From assembly GCF_033568475.1 (NCBI RefSeq), contig NC_133123.1, positions 152,349,753 to 152,413,752 on the forward strand: a stretch of DNA of 64,000 nt. The letters run 5' to 3'. The number at the start of each line of letters is the position of its first letter. The first letter of the stretch is position 1. Of the stretch, positions 9,618 through 20,613 are shown in pieces. The notes under the pieces were generated by a model. It was given only the letters and a program-made list of their open reading frames with translations, made no database searches and was not told where the DNA came from. Source of the stretch: Henckelia pumila. Lineage: Eukaryota > Streptophyta > Magnoliopsida > Lamiales > Gesneriaceae. A program made the position numbers and the translations under genes.

Positions 9618-10329
9618 TGGTGAAGACGGTAGGATTACACAGAGCCTGTATTAGCGTTTTACGATGAACTTGAAGAAGGTTTTGGCTGTGAATTGAAGAG
9701 GTCGTGAGTCGAGGAGGGATATTTAGGTAGAAGGGATTGAAATCTATTATATTTAAGAAAAAGGAGTGAAGACTTAATTTCCTTATATACCCCTTTATTT
9801 AACTTATTAAAAATAAAAAAAATTTATTAGTATTAAAACTTAAATCGATTCATCTGTAAATCTTTATCACACTCTTCTCTCTCCTTTATTTCTCTTCAAA
9901 CTCTCGTCTCCTTCCCTCGTTTTCTTTCTTTTTCCAGATCTTATCTCACTATTCTTCTTTTCAAACTCTTTCAAAATAGATGAACAAAAATCTAATATGT
10001 TTTTTTAAATTATTTATTTAAAATATTTTTAAAAAAAATTAAATGGATCTACCGAAGCTTGGTTCTCCATGCTTGGGTCGACCCAAGAGCTTGGGTCGAT
10101 TCAAGCTTGTGCTGCGGAAAGAATCTTCCGCAGCGCGCCGCGCGCTGTGGAAATCAATATCTGCAGCATGTTATGCGCGCTGCGGAAAGAAGCACTGTGC
10201 GCCGCGAAAAAACCAAATTTTATTAAATTTAGGATGCGAACATAAGAGGTTAGACTAATTATCAATTTCATAATACATGTTTGTTTTTAACGCATTTATT
10301 TTTATTTTTAACAGATCTGTTTGTCAAAA
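9618..10329. other. Pseudogene upstream region and GC-rich hairpin patch
   Basis: 9618-9760 corresponds to the former 5' leader of the CRNKL1 copy on the minus strand. 9761-10040 is AT-rich. 10060-10220 is a GC-rich patch with GGGTCGACCC motifs like those at 11.5-12.1 kb, a CTGCGGAA...TTCCGCAG hairpin and CGCGCCGCGCG. A 71-codon open frame at 10043-10258 reads through this patch, but its translation only reflects the repeats. The patch may be a subterminal part of a DNA transposon. Confidence 0.4.
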
Positions 10330-10359
10330 AAAATTAGGCACTTAAATAATTTTTTCGCT

Positions 10360-11480
10360 GCTAATTTCACAAATTTGACCAATATTTACATAATTTTGAC
10401 CCGTAATTACATAATTTTGACCAATGATTTAACGATTATAATATATGATTATACATATTGTAACATATGAATCGACTGATTTGACGATTATATTATATGA
10501 TTATATATATTGTATCATATTAAACGATTGATTTAACGATTATGTTATTTGATTATATATATTGTAAAATATTAATCAACCAAATTCACCAATCGAAGGA
10601 TGAATTCAAGGTTTTATATATAATCGTGCAATTTATAATGTCTTCACTATTATGTTATATGATTACACATATTTTAATATAAGAATCAATTGATTTAACG
10701 ATTATGTTATATTATTATACATATTGTAACATATTAATCAACTAAATTTACCAATCAAAATGATGAATTTAAGGTTTGATATATAATCGTGCAATTTATA
10801 ATGTCTTCACGATTATTCTATATGATTATACATATTTTAATATAAGAATCAACTGATTTAACGATTATGTTATATGATCATGCATATTGTAACATATTAA
10901 TCGATCAATTTTACGATTATGTTATATGATTATACATACCGTAACACATGAATCGACTGATTTCATGATTATGTCATATGATTATACATATTGTAACATA
11001 TTAATCAACTGATTTTCACGATTATGTTATATGATTATACATATTTTAATACAAGAATCAACCGATTTCACAATTATATTATATGATTATACATATTTCA
11101 ATATACAAATCAATTAATTTGACGATTATGTTGTATGATTATACATATTGTAACATATGAATCGAATGATTTCACGATGATGTTATATGATTATACATAT
11201 TTCAACATAAGAATCAACTGATTTAACGATTATGTTATATGCAACTGATTCAACGATTATGCTATATGATTATACATATTGTAACATATGAATCGATTGA
11301 TTTAACGATTATGTTATATAATTATACATATTGTAACATATAAATCGACTGATTTCACGATTATACATATTGTAACATATAAATCGACTGATTTCATGAT
11401 TATTTTATATGATTATAATTATACATATTAATCGACTGATTTCACGATTATGTTATATGATTCCATATATTTTAAAATAT
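10360..11480. repeat. Degenerate ~52-bp minisatellite array
   Basis: About 20 diverged copies of a unit of roughly 52 bp run head to tail. The unit contains ACGATTATGTTATATGATTA, then TACATATTGTAACATAT and ATCGACTGATTT. Example: units begin at 11291 and 11343. Some units are shortened or fused. There is no coding sequence. The array lies between two tracts with GTCGAC motifs (10.07 kb and 11.5-12.1 kb), so all may belong to one larger element. Confidence 0.8.
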
Positions 11481-11519
11481 AAAAATCAAAAAATCTCTAT
11501 GATTTACCAAGAGATTTTT

Positions 11520-12130
11520 GGGTAGATCATCTACCAAAAAATTTTCATGGTCTATCCATAAAATTCTTGGTCGACCATGACCAAAAAAACTTCTCAGTCG
11601 ATCATGGTCGACCCATAAAATTCTTGGTCGACCATGGTCGACCAACCAAGAGCAAGCAAAATTGCTCTTGATTGGTCGACCAAGAATTTTTCTCTTGATT
11701 GGATTGGTCGACCAACCAAGAGCAAAATTGCTCTTGGTCGACCCAAGAAGCTCTTGGGTCGACCAAGAGAAAAACTCTTGGTCAACCCAAGAGCAATTAG
11801 GTCGACCAAAAGCAATTCTCAACTTGAGAATTGCTTTTGGTCGACCCAAGGGGTTGACAAAAAGTAAAATATCTTGGTCGACCCAAGAGAAATTTGGGTC
11901 GACCTCTTGGGTTCGACCCAAGAGTTGTTTTTGGGTCGACCGAGAGCAAAAATCAATCGATCCAAGAACATTTTTTTGTTCTCTTCGACCTAAAACAGCA
12001 GCTTAAGCCAAGAGCAGCAACTTTTCTCGCCCAAGAGCAACACCAATTTTTTCAGTGATTCAAAAGTTGTTGTTCTTGGTAATTCTTGGGTCTTTTGGTC
12101 GACTCAAAATTTTTTTTGGTTGATCTATTT
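11520..12130. repeat. GTCGAC-centred palindromic repeat field
   Basis: About a dozen GTCGAC cores occur in roughly 380 bp, nearly all inside variants of CTTGGTCGACCCAAGAG. Because the core is its own complement, the field reads similarly on both strands, which explains long open frames on both strands with repeated VDQ and GRPK translations. It contains a perfect 23+1+23 palindrome at 11800-11846. No protein is claimed. This may be a satellite or a subterminal region of a transposon. Confidence 0.75.
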
Positions 12131-12813
12131 TGGGAACAAACGTGTAGAAATTTTGGGGAAGAAGATGACAAATTCTTAATTAACTTAACTAATTAATTTA
12201 ATAGGTTTAGTTTTAGGTTAAGAGAGTCAACTCCCTTTTTCTTAAAAAAAAAAAGTCAAGATCCTTATTTTTTAAATACTACCTATGATAGTCCTATTTT
12301 TTTAACCAACCCGAGTGGAGGAAACCTAGAATGGCTTGTGTACGCGGCGATAAATAAGTTATCTTTTTATAATAATAATTAATAATTAATTAAGACATTG
12401 TTTGGTTTGGTGTATTATTAATACATATATAACTAATCTTATTCAATCTCGCTTTATTCTCGTCATATTATTTATACATCTATTAATTATTAATTTTACA
12501 TCAATTAAATCTAAGAATTATTATCTATCCATCAAATCAAATAATGTATTAACACCATTATTTCTTATTTATTTTTAATTAATATTATATTACTTATCTA
12601 TGTATTATTTATCATATCACTCAAACCAAACGGTGTCGAGTAGGACTTAAGATATAATATAATAATTATTATCATAGTAGGATTCTTATTAAACCGTTTG
12701 AGACGACGTGTCCTATCCATATTTATAACAGTAATTAATAATTTTGATTTGACATAAATATAGTTGATCCAAATAAGAGATATGTCATGTGATACCATCT
12801 CATAAAAATTTTT

Positions 12814-12874
<61 letters not shown>

Positions 12875-13690
12875 GATGCAATCAATGATATATTATATTA
12901 AGAGTTCATTTTAATAATAAACAATCTATCTTTTTTTTAAAATAATAATTATTGTGCAATCATTTATTTTATTTAGAGCAGATATCTTATAATACGCTCT
13001 CATGAATTTTTATGTGTGATACGAGTCAATCATATTCATATTAATAATAGAAAAAATATTTTCCACATATTTAACCCAAATAAGAGATCCGTCTGGCAAA
13101 CTTAATGTTTGGTACCGTCTCATGAGAGTTTTTGTCTTCTACTTCGCCACAAATTAATTAAAATTTTTGAAGTTTTTTTGTTATTTGACTTTACTATTTT
13201 ATTTGACAAAAGCTTATATGAGACGGTCTCACGTGTCAATTTTGTGCTTGTTATTTAAACTAATCACATGAACTTTTCATCAAACCAGAGAACACTGTTA
13301 ATATATAACAGAACCGAGGCATGTACGATATACAATTTTCTTAAAACAGATTCGTCCTCATGTGTATACTTTGAGGATGACAATGAATGACTGTATTCCA
13401 GGATACAATGACAGAACCTTGTAGTCACCTAGCACGAAGATACTACACTAGCGAACTGATAATTTTGTGAGATATGTCTGATACTTGGGTCGCCCATGAA
13501 AAAGTATTACGATTTATGCCAAAAGTGTTACTTTTATTATAAATAAATATAGGTAGGATTGACACGTCTCACAGATAAAGATCCATGAGACCGTATCATA
13601 CAAGTTTTTATCGTTAGTTATAGGGTAGGAATAATAGATAATATTCTTAAGCATCAAAGTTTTAATTAATCAAAGTAACGGGTGATTACA
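12131..13690. other. AT-rich DNA with several fragments of one MITE-like repeat and an (ATT)n tract
   Basis: The motif family around GAGACGGTCTCA, CCCAAATAAGAGATCC and TGAGACCGTCTCATGAGAG-like blocks recurs at about 12750-12810, 12960-13130, 13210-13250 and 13460-13610, in both orientations. These read as nested or fragmentary copies of one short high-copy element. An (ATT)n tract lies at about 12815-12874. I see no gene. Confidence 0.5.
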
Positions 13691-14510
13691 AAGTAACGAG
13701 CGTGATGATACCAAAATTTTACCTCGGGTTCGGTCTGGTAGAGCGGATATTCAAATCTCTTCAAAAATGCATCGGGTCGGATCGGGTACGACGGTGTTCT
13801 GTACAGACAGAAACTTCGTTAGAGGGCGTCGAAGGTGTTTTCGGCATGATCCCTCCGACGTCTAAGTTAGTGTTCGAAAGATGAAGAGCGTGACAAAAGT
13901 AAGAGCAAGAGAATATACCTATGTGAATGTGTGAGCGAGCAAGAAGTGAATGTGTAAAACCATAAGAAATACCTATATTTATAGAGGCTGGAGGTGAGTT
14001 ACTTTGTTAAGGTAGAATTTGTGTTAGAGTAGAACTCAGCTGTTATGGCAGCCAGGACTCTTGAGCCATTTAAATGGTTGATCAAATCTCGAATTTATCG
14101 TAAATTATCTTTATCTGTTAAAGATCCTCAAATATTTTCGATATCTAGGTCCTCACATATTGGGCCCAGGTCGGGCCTCTATGCCACCCTATTCTGGCTT
14201 AAACCAATGGGCTCAGTAACTAAGGCTATGCACCATGAATCACCTTTGATATTGAACTTTCATCCCGTCCTTAGGCCTCGTTTTATGCCCAGGTCGTGCA
14301 TTTGCTCTGACCAAATAGGGCTTGGCCCCATGGGCTTAGCAACTAGGGCTTGGACTCTGAATTTTACCTTTTTGCATTGGCTGGATTTTTCTCAGCTTTG
14401 GGCCCTGGCATATGAATTTTGAACTAACTTTCCCAAATATGAGTTTGGGGTTTGGGTCAGACTAGACCCCAAATATTTATGGGGGCATTATTAGTACCTC
14501 CCCTTTCTGG
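13690..14510 (-). mobile_element. LTR-retrotransposon-like promoter and leader fragment
   Basis: Read on the minus strand, a block ending near 14480 has the form GAGGTACTAATAATGCCCCC, then a CCTCTATAAATATAGG TATA box near 13980. About 120 nt later comes ACTTAGACGTCGGAGGG (13845-13861), which resembles the 'ACTTGAGCGTCGGAGTG' motif found just downstream of the transcript start in many plant Ty3 LTRs. The 125-codon frame at 14045-14422 on the plus strand contains internal duplicated blocks (TGGGCTYAGYAACTA) and is not a convincing gene. The element boundaries were not found. Confidence 0.45.
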
Positions 14511-15300
14511 TCTAGAGGAAGTGTGAAGTTTAGACCAAGGGGTCTGGTTGAGTCCCAAACTCAATGTGTTTTCTGTTTGTTAGTTCGAGCTGAGCAAATC
14601 AATGATTTGCACGGTTTTGGATCCTGATCCGCATCAACTTATGAATGAATGACCAAGATTCTCTAACGGTACGGTTCTTGAGACAAGTATAGTGACGTGG
14701 CCCATCCCGAACCATTGATTGGTTTCGTCATCCGAAGGCTGAGATTATTTCACTCCTATAAATAGGACGGTAAACATTTCATTTTTCACTTTCACAGCTT
14801 ACGTCGTTACTCTGCTCCATTGTTTAGAGTGTTCCTGACCCGAGCTGTCCATTACAGACCCGTCCTGGTTTGCATGTGCATTAATTATCCCCCTCTTTTG
14901 TATGTCTTTTTTTTAAATAAATTAAATAGTCTTCTCCGAACGAAAACATAGTCCAGAAAATGGTAGCCTTTATAGAGACTTCCCCTCCCCCTGAGACACC
15001 TAGCGTTTTGGCTCTCCAGAGTCGGATGTCGACCCGGCCCATCCGAGACTCGGGAGGCAAAAATGCGGAAACTGCATGTACTTAGGAGTGATGAAGCTCA
15101 ACTAACAGGGGAAGGTAAGCATTGGTTCGAGATTCTGGCCTCTAATCTTGGTCCAGATATGGGCCCGATCATTGGGTACAGGTCGGGAATTAATGCCCGA
15201 TGCCTGCGATCTAGTGTTAAGATAGGACTTAATAAAGACAAATTAATATTGCCATGGTTTGTTTTTTAAATCCCTAAAATACTCTACCTTTTTAGCATGA
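14511..15300 (+). other. Possible TE-derived promoter plus short ORF
   Basis: A TATA box TATAAATA at 14757-14764 is followed by a pyrimidine-rich leader and a 41-codon ORF (14960-15085) rich in Pro, Ser and Thr. A GGTAAG donor-like site lies at 15112-15117. The GC content is higher than in the surrounding DNA. I do not recognise the short protein. It may be the 5' exon of a mobile-element gene or a fragment of a lost gene. Confidence 0.3.
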
Positions 15301-15699
15301 AAACTACACTTGAGCGATTTTGTTCTTTTTTAAAAAAAAAAAAAACGACCATCAAAATTTTAATTATGATTTTAGTTTTTCAAATTTAATTTCTAATATT
15401 TTAACATAAATTTCAAAATATTTTAATTTTAATTTTAATTTTAAAGGGAATACATTTGAATTTGGATAATATTAAGAATAATCAAGAATTCAGAAAAATT
15501 TGCCCTGTGATAAATTACGTTAATTATAAATTTTTTTTTCACGAATTACGAATCTAAAATAAAATAAGGGTAAATTTGAGATTGAATAGAAAACGAACCA
15601 AGATATCAAATTTTGCTATTACAATTGTTTTAAATTAATAAATTGATTTGATATTTACACCTTATTTTATGTTATCTACTGTCTACACTTCAAAATAAC
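15301..15699. other. AT-rich intergenic DNA
   Basis: Nothing supported: poly(A), poly(T) and AATTTTAATTTT tracts only. Confidence 0.6.
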
Positions 15700-15912
15700 G
15701 TAGTTTGGTAGAATAGGTGAACTATTGGCTAGAGATTAAAAGTTCGATTTCACCTACCATCTTCTTGGATTAGCCTGCCACATAGGACTTGTCTAGTATG
15801 GTTTACCTGACTAACGTAGTTTGCAGGCTATTGCGATAGTCCGGATTTTTACCAAGTGTACAATGAAAATAGCGGTAGTGGGTTCCCCATTAAAAAAAAA
15901 AAAGTAAAAAAG
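15700..15912 (+). mobile_element. tRNA-derived SINE-like element
   Basis: A TGGTAGAATAGGTGA block at about 15706-15720 resembles a Pol III A box, and AGTTCGATTTC at 15741-15751 resembles a B box about 30 nt later. The body of about 200 bp ends in GGGTTCCCC followed by an A-rich tail at 15892-15903. That is the layout of plant tRNA-derived SINEs. A clear target-site duplication was not found. Confidence 0.55.
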
Positions 15913-16063
15913 AAATAGAGCATTAATTATTTATATAGTAAGCATTGATTGACAAATCTTTAAACACTATAATTGGTGAACGACTCCACCAACACAACCG
16001 TTGCAGCTCAACTTCCAATAAACAACCACAAAACCATGCATCCAAACTACGTTCTCCACACAC

Positions 16064-16081
16064 ATATATATATATATATAA
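16064..16081 (+). promoter_or_regulatory. TA-rich TATA region upstream of the DUF538 gene
   Basis: A (TA)n run ending ATATATAAGC lies about 75-90 nt before the DUF538 start codon, a normal spacing for a plant core promoter with a short leader. Confidence 0.45.
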
Positions 16082-16153
16082 GCTAAAAGCCAATGTTCTT
16101 CATCCCCCATCACCATAACTCACGCTCATATATCCACCAAAAATTCCTAGCAA

Positions 16154-16630
16154 ATGGCAAGCAACAAGCAGCGGGAAGATCTCCGCGAAAACGCCGAAAT
16201 CGTCCATGGAGCCGAGGAGTGCTACAAGCACTCCCTAAAGATGCTGGAAGAACTGGGGTTTCCAAGAGGCGTGCTCCCACTCAAGAACCTCCAAGAGTGT
16301 GGCCTGGTGCGCGAAACCGGGTACGTGTGGATGAGACAGAAGGCCCCGTACGAGCATTTCTTTGCCGGGACGAATAGTGTTGTTAGATATGACACGGAGG
16401 TGACTGCATTTGTGGAGAAAGGCAAGATGAAGAAGATGAGTGGTGTCAAAAGCAAGCAGCTTCTTCTGTGGGTACCGATAGTCGAAATGAGCATCGACGA
16501 ATCCGCGGGGAGCAAGATTTACTTCAAGACTCCGATGGGAATTGGGAGGTCTTTTCCCATTACTTCTTTCATGGATGAAGAGGAGAAGCACTTGTACTTG
16601 GAGAAAATATGTGAATCCATTGAGGCTTAA
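16154..16630 (+). CDS. DUF538 family protein, 158 aa
   Basis: A single-exon ORF starts at ATG 16154 in the context GCAAATGGCA. The protein matches the plant DUF538 family over nearly its whole length. Family-like blocks include AEECYKHSLKMLEELGFPRG (about residues 23-42), LPLKNLQECG and GYVWMRQK, then a beta-rich second half with KSKQLLLWVPIVE and KIYFKTPMGIGRSFPI. There is no signal peptide, which places it with the cytosolic/ER-associated branch (SVB-like and relatives) and not the secreted members. The molecular function of the family is not firmly known; members respond to stress and some affect trichome branching. An upstream ATG at 16093 in another frame would overlap this ORF, but it lies about 12 nt after the TATA region and is probably upstream of the transcript start. 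Confidence 0.9.
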   Translation: MASNKQREDLRENAEIVHGAEECYKHSLKMLEELGFPRGVLPLKNLQECGLVRETGYVWMRQKAPYEHFFAGTNSVVRYDTEVTAFVEKGKMKKMSGVKSKQLLLWVPIVEMSIDESAGSKIYFKTPMGIGRSFPITSFMDEEEKHLYLEKICESIEA

Positions 16631-17703
16631 GTACATTTCACTACATGTGTTAATTTCCACCTATTTGTGTTGAATTTTATGCCATGTCTTGGCAATTGCA
16701 ATTTTTATGTGACTTAAGTTATGCCATGTCTCCATATAATTATTTTAAAATTTTTATTTTATTTTACTTTATTTTAATTTAATTTGAAGTTGAATTTTAT
16801 TTAAACTTTTATATATATCAATTTAATTGTTATCGATATGGACAATTGTAAACAATTGATAAATTGATATGGTGTTAAATATTTGAATGAATTCTAATAA
16901 AAAAAATTTAAATTAACCAAAAATCAGAAATATAAAAAATAATATGAGATTTATCGTTCTATATTTATGATTTTGCCGAATTTAAAAATTATCGCAAATA
17001 ACAATAAATATGCTTTCATTGTTTTCTTAGATGAGAAGTTTATAATTGTTTGGATTGAATATTAGTCTTGTATTTGGTGGAAAGACGTATCATTTTGGTT
17101 CAAATTTGCTTTAACCTTTACAAGTAGTCTTTCCGGAGAATCTCGTATGAGTTGTTACTAGAATATCTTATAATGGAACCGAATCCTTGTATATCATATT
17201 GCATCAATCTTGCAAACATGAGACAAAGCCCCAAATAAGAGAGTCGAGACTCAATTATAACAAACATTTCCCTCGACTAAAAAGCGAAGGAAAAAACTTT
17301 TATGATGTATTACTAAACGATTTCATACAATAAGTAGAGCATGTATTTATCTTTCGAAACTTGCCTAAAAGAGGATTTATCCACGCATAGCGCATGGCTC
17401 ATGTTGATTTTTTTTTTTTGAAAAAAAATTCGATTTCACCATATCCATACCATAACCCTGTCAACAAAACTAGCACTGGTGAGACAAAAGCCAAATCTAC
17501 TCATATATATGCCCTCATGCCATCTCAACAAAGACATGAAAAATTAAAGATGCAAGGGCATGCTAATACAAAATGAAGTTCTAAAGCATTTATCATTACA
17601 CTACAACACACTTTACACATCGACTCTACCGAAGTAAGGCGTGATGCTTTTACATAAATTGTGGGTCAACAGGCCTATCAAAACTCATAACTCAGATATC
17701 CGT
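16631..17703. other. Convergent intergenic region between DUF538 and SAP genes
   Basis: The first ~100 bp is probably the DUF538 3' UTR. The last ~120 bp is probably the SAP gene 3' UTR, read on the minus strand. AT-rich DNA lies between, with no supported gene. Confidence 0.5.
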
Positions 17704-20613
17704 TTATCCTCTCAAGCGGGCAATCAACTCATCCTGTTAACAGAGATGAAAGCAAAAGTGGTGTAAATAAAATTGATGAAGTCATTGCATCGTATGATAA
17801 TTCATCACACTGGGACAAAAAAAGGTATGGGAGCTACAAATTGAATATAATAGAACTTGCCTTTTTTCCTTTCGGTGAGAGTCCTTTCTCCTTGAGAAGA
17901 GCACGAAGTCTTTCTACTGTCAAGTTCTGCAGATTTTTGTCAGCCACTTGGGAAGATCCCTCTACATATACGAAAATGTGCATTATTGTAATTTAGTCGC
18001 AACAAAATAATTAAAATCAGGGATAAACTATGGAAACAGAAAGCACTCCCTTTCTAGTTTCTTCAGCTATACCACATACATTATAAGAAGGAGAACAAAT
18101 TCAATATTATTACACAGTACTTGAATCAAGGATTTCATTGCTTTGTGCAGCATGGGCTCCCTGCTCTTTTCTCAGGTTTAACCAAAGAGTTGGTTTCCCA
18201 GTCAAATCTTAAACTCACTAGATGCTTTTGAGCTTGTATCTCTATTTATTCTCACATGGAGTGGTCAACAAGCGAAAATAGAGCCATCAATGTTGTTTGC
18301 TTCGACTTAGAAGTATGAACATAAACCAAGATGTGATTTTTCAAGACGCTGTCTAATCGAAAAGCAAAAGTTCATTCACATGTTAGTGATATCAAACTTG
18401 CGTTCGCCTTCAGCTCGGCCCAATCCACCCATTTAAGATAAAGGAAAATGGTGGAATCACCACAGTAACACTTACTACAATTATATGATTCTTCAACTTG
18501 TATGAAGCTCAAATTATGAAGCCAATGCTCGTTCAACTCAGCTTAAATAATATCACACATTGAAGAACATCCAAGAACTTTATTTGTCCTAAGAATTAGA
18601 TAACAGGCACTCCCTAAGAGTGCATAGAGGTGACTTACAAGAGGAAATCACTCCACCTTGCGAAGATTCGGGAGTCATAACAGTTGCATAATGCTCAGTT
18701 AATAAGCTGTCAAACAGAATACTATAAATATTTCACCTTGCAAGGAACCAAGCTGAGAGCTGGACATTGCCCTCTTCCCTGCAGCCTTACCGTCCAAAGC
18801 TCTGTCGGCAGTCCTGACAAGATGAGGAAGAGAGCAGGAACCAAAGGGTTACAAAGTGATTCATATAACTGTAGGGATATAGAACCTACTCACACTGCTA
18901 ACACCCTAGTAAGATTGATTCATCACCTTTTCTTAGAACTCTGACCCGCAGCTGGACTTTTTCCATCTTTTACAGAAGAAGCAGCCTTATTCTTCAGCAT
19001 AAGAGACCTGATCAGTATATTTGTCTGGTTTGTTTTTATGAGTTGGTCCTCTGATACAACAAGAACAAGGTGAAATATTCAATCTTCCAAATTAGCTATC
19101 AAGATGTTGGTATGTAGACAAAGTAAAATCTTCCAAGTATAACTATAAACAGCCTAATCGTCAGAGGCTGGCCGCGCCAAGTGATTTGATTGGCCACAAA
19201 AAAGTAAGCATGCTTTAACAGGTCCTAGCATCAAATAACACCATAAAAGACACATCGACAATTGCGAAAACAATTTATGGGCAGAAAGGCAAACTGTGAA
19301 CTGTTCTTCGAGAAAAAAGAATGATCATATCCGAGATACATAATAATTAGCACTACAACATTTTTCTGCAGAACATAATCGTATTAATAATTAAAATATG
19401 TAACAAAGAACCTGGAGGTGATGTATCATGATCACAAACATATACCCGCATTCCACCCTGCAGAAATGTCCAACTTATAAACAACATAAAAAAGGTGAAA
19501 AAGTATGGAGATATTTGCAGGGAATTCAATGACCATTAAATATTCGCCTTCCCTATATATTTACAGAACCAAATAAGCAACCAACGAAAGATAGCAGAAA
19601 AAGCAAATATATTTGTGAAAAATAACACTCAAGTTTTAATGATACGGAGAAGATAAGAAACCAGGATACAATTTGGGTGTGTGTGACAGTCTGAGATTCA
19701 AGAATGTTTGGGAAAATTCTATTGGTCCCTTTTGATTCAATCGTTCTTGGCATTTATTTTCAGCCACATGTTTCATTCATAACATGAAACTTAGACGTAT
19801 CAGATCTCAGCAAGAAACATTGGCTTGATCAGGTGACATCACATGCCTAAACAAATTCAACATGTGTGGGAACTCCAATATCAACATATCTGGAATATTT
19901 ATCCATCACTTCGCAAGTTACCAACAAGTACTAGCTTTGAAAGGCTAAGTGCATTTACATAAACTGTCACAGAAGATCAAGTTGAGAAATCCGTCGTTAT
20001 AGCCTTCTTTCATTATAATCTCCCAGTGTAAAACCGTTCATGGAATGCCCCATCTGCAATACTGAATACAGTGTTGATTTTCATCCTTTTAACTTTCCCC
20101 ACTATACACAATGTTCCTTTATATGAGAGTCGGTGACCTTAATTCATGAGTCATGACTTAAGATATTTATCCAGAAACAATCCCCATTTTCTTCTCATAG
20201 TTCATTCAAACTAAACACATTGCTTAATTGTCGATAACTGCATTCAACTTGGTCAAATTTCACATTTTGTCAGCATCAAACTAAACACATTGCTTAATTG
20301 CCGATAACTGCACGTTAATTGCTCAAATACCAAAGGTTGAAAAACCTTTGAAGTTCTCAGAATTTACCAATTCAGACCAACACGATAGTAGCATATGCAT
20401 TAAAGGATTAGTAATACATGCAATGAAGCAATCCTCTGTTAAGAAGGAAAAGAAACAAATTTAGGGTTAATATACCGGATTGGAGGAAAAGACCGTGGAG
20501 GAAAAGAGTCCGCGAGAGGGGAGGTTGGCCAGGAATTCGGTGGCTCTGCCGCCGGAGCCAGTGGCCGTATTGCCCGAATCAGGCGGCGAAGGTGCGGCGC
20601 AACCACCATCCAT
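17704..20613 (-). CDS. SAP-domain protein, six exons, 171 aa
   Basis: Exons read on the minus strand: 20613-20476, 19457-19412, 19050-18927, 18813-18737, 17961-17861 and 17733-17704. Phases match at every junction and the total is 516 nt including TAA. The start follows GGCGCC in a good context. The N-terminus is Gly/Ser/Pro-rich, followed by FLANLPSRGLFSSTVFSSNP and the MRVYVCDHDTSPP block. A low-complexity Lys/Ser/Ala linker follows, then a C-terminal SAP motif (LTVERLRALLKEKGLSPKGK, then DELIARLRG) of about 35 residues. SAP domains bind AT-rich chromosomal DNA. The architecture fits the small plant SAP protein represented, as I recall, by Arabidopsis At5g63460. Four introns are GT-AG; the last (17860-17734) has a GC donor in the context AAG|GCAAGT. 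Intron 1 contains a 70-bp-period direct repeat at about 20208-20312. Confidence 0.88.

Noticed and set aside
10043-10258. 71-codon ORF in the GC-rich patch
   Set aside because: Its translation only mirrors GGGTCGACCC and CTGCGGAA repeats; no domain and no gene-like context.
11472-12006. Overlapping ORFs of 114-149 codons on both strands
   Set aside because: They exist because GTCGAC palindromes contain no stop in several frames; the repeated peptide is a by-product of the repeat.
16093-16377. Upstream ORF overlapping the DUF538 gene
   Set aside because: Its ATG lies about 12 nt after the TATA region, so it is probably outside the transcript, and the frame has no homology signal.
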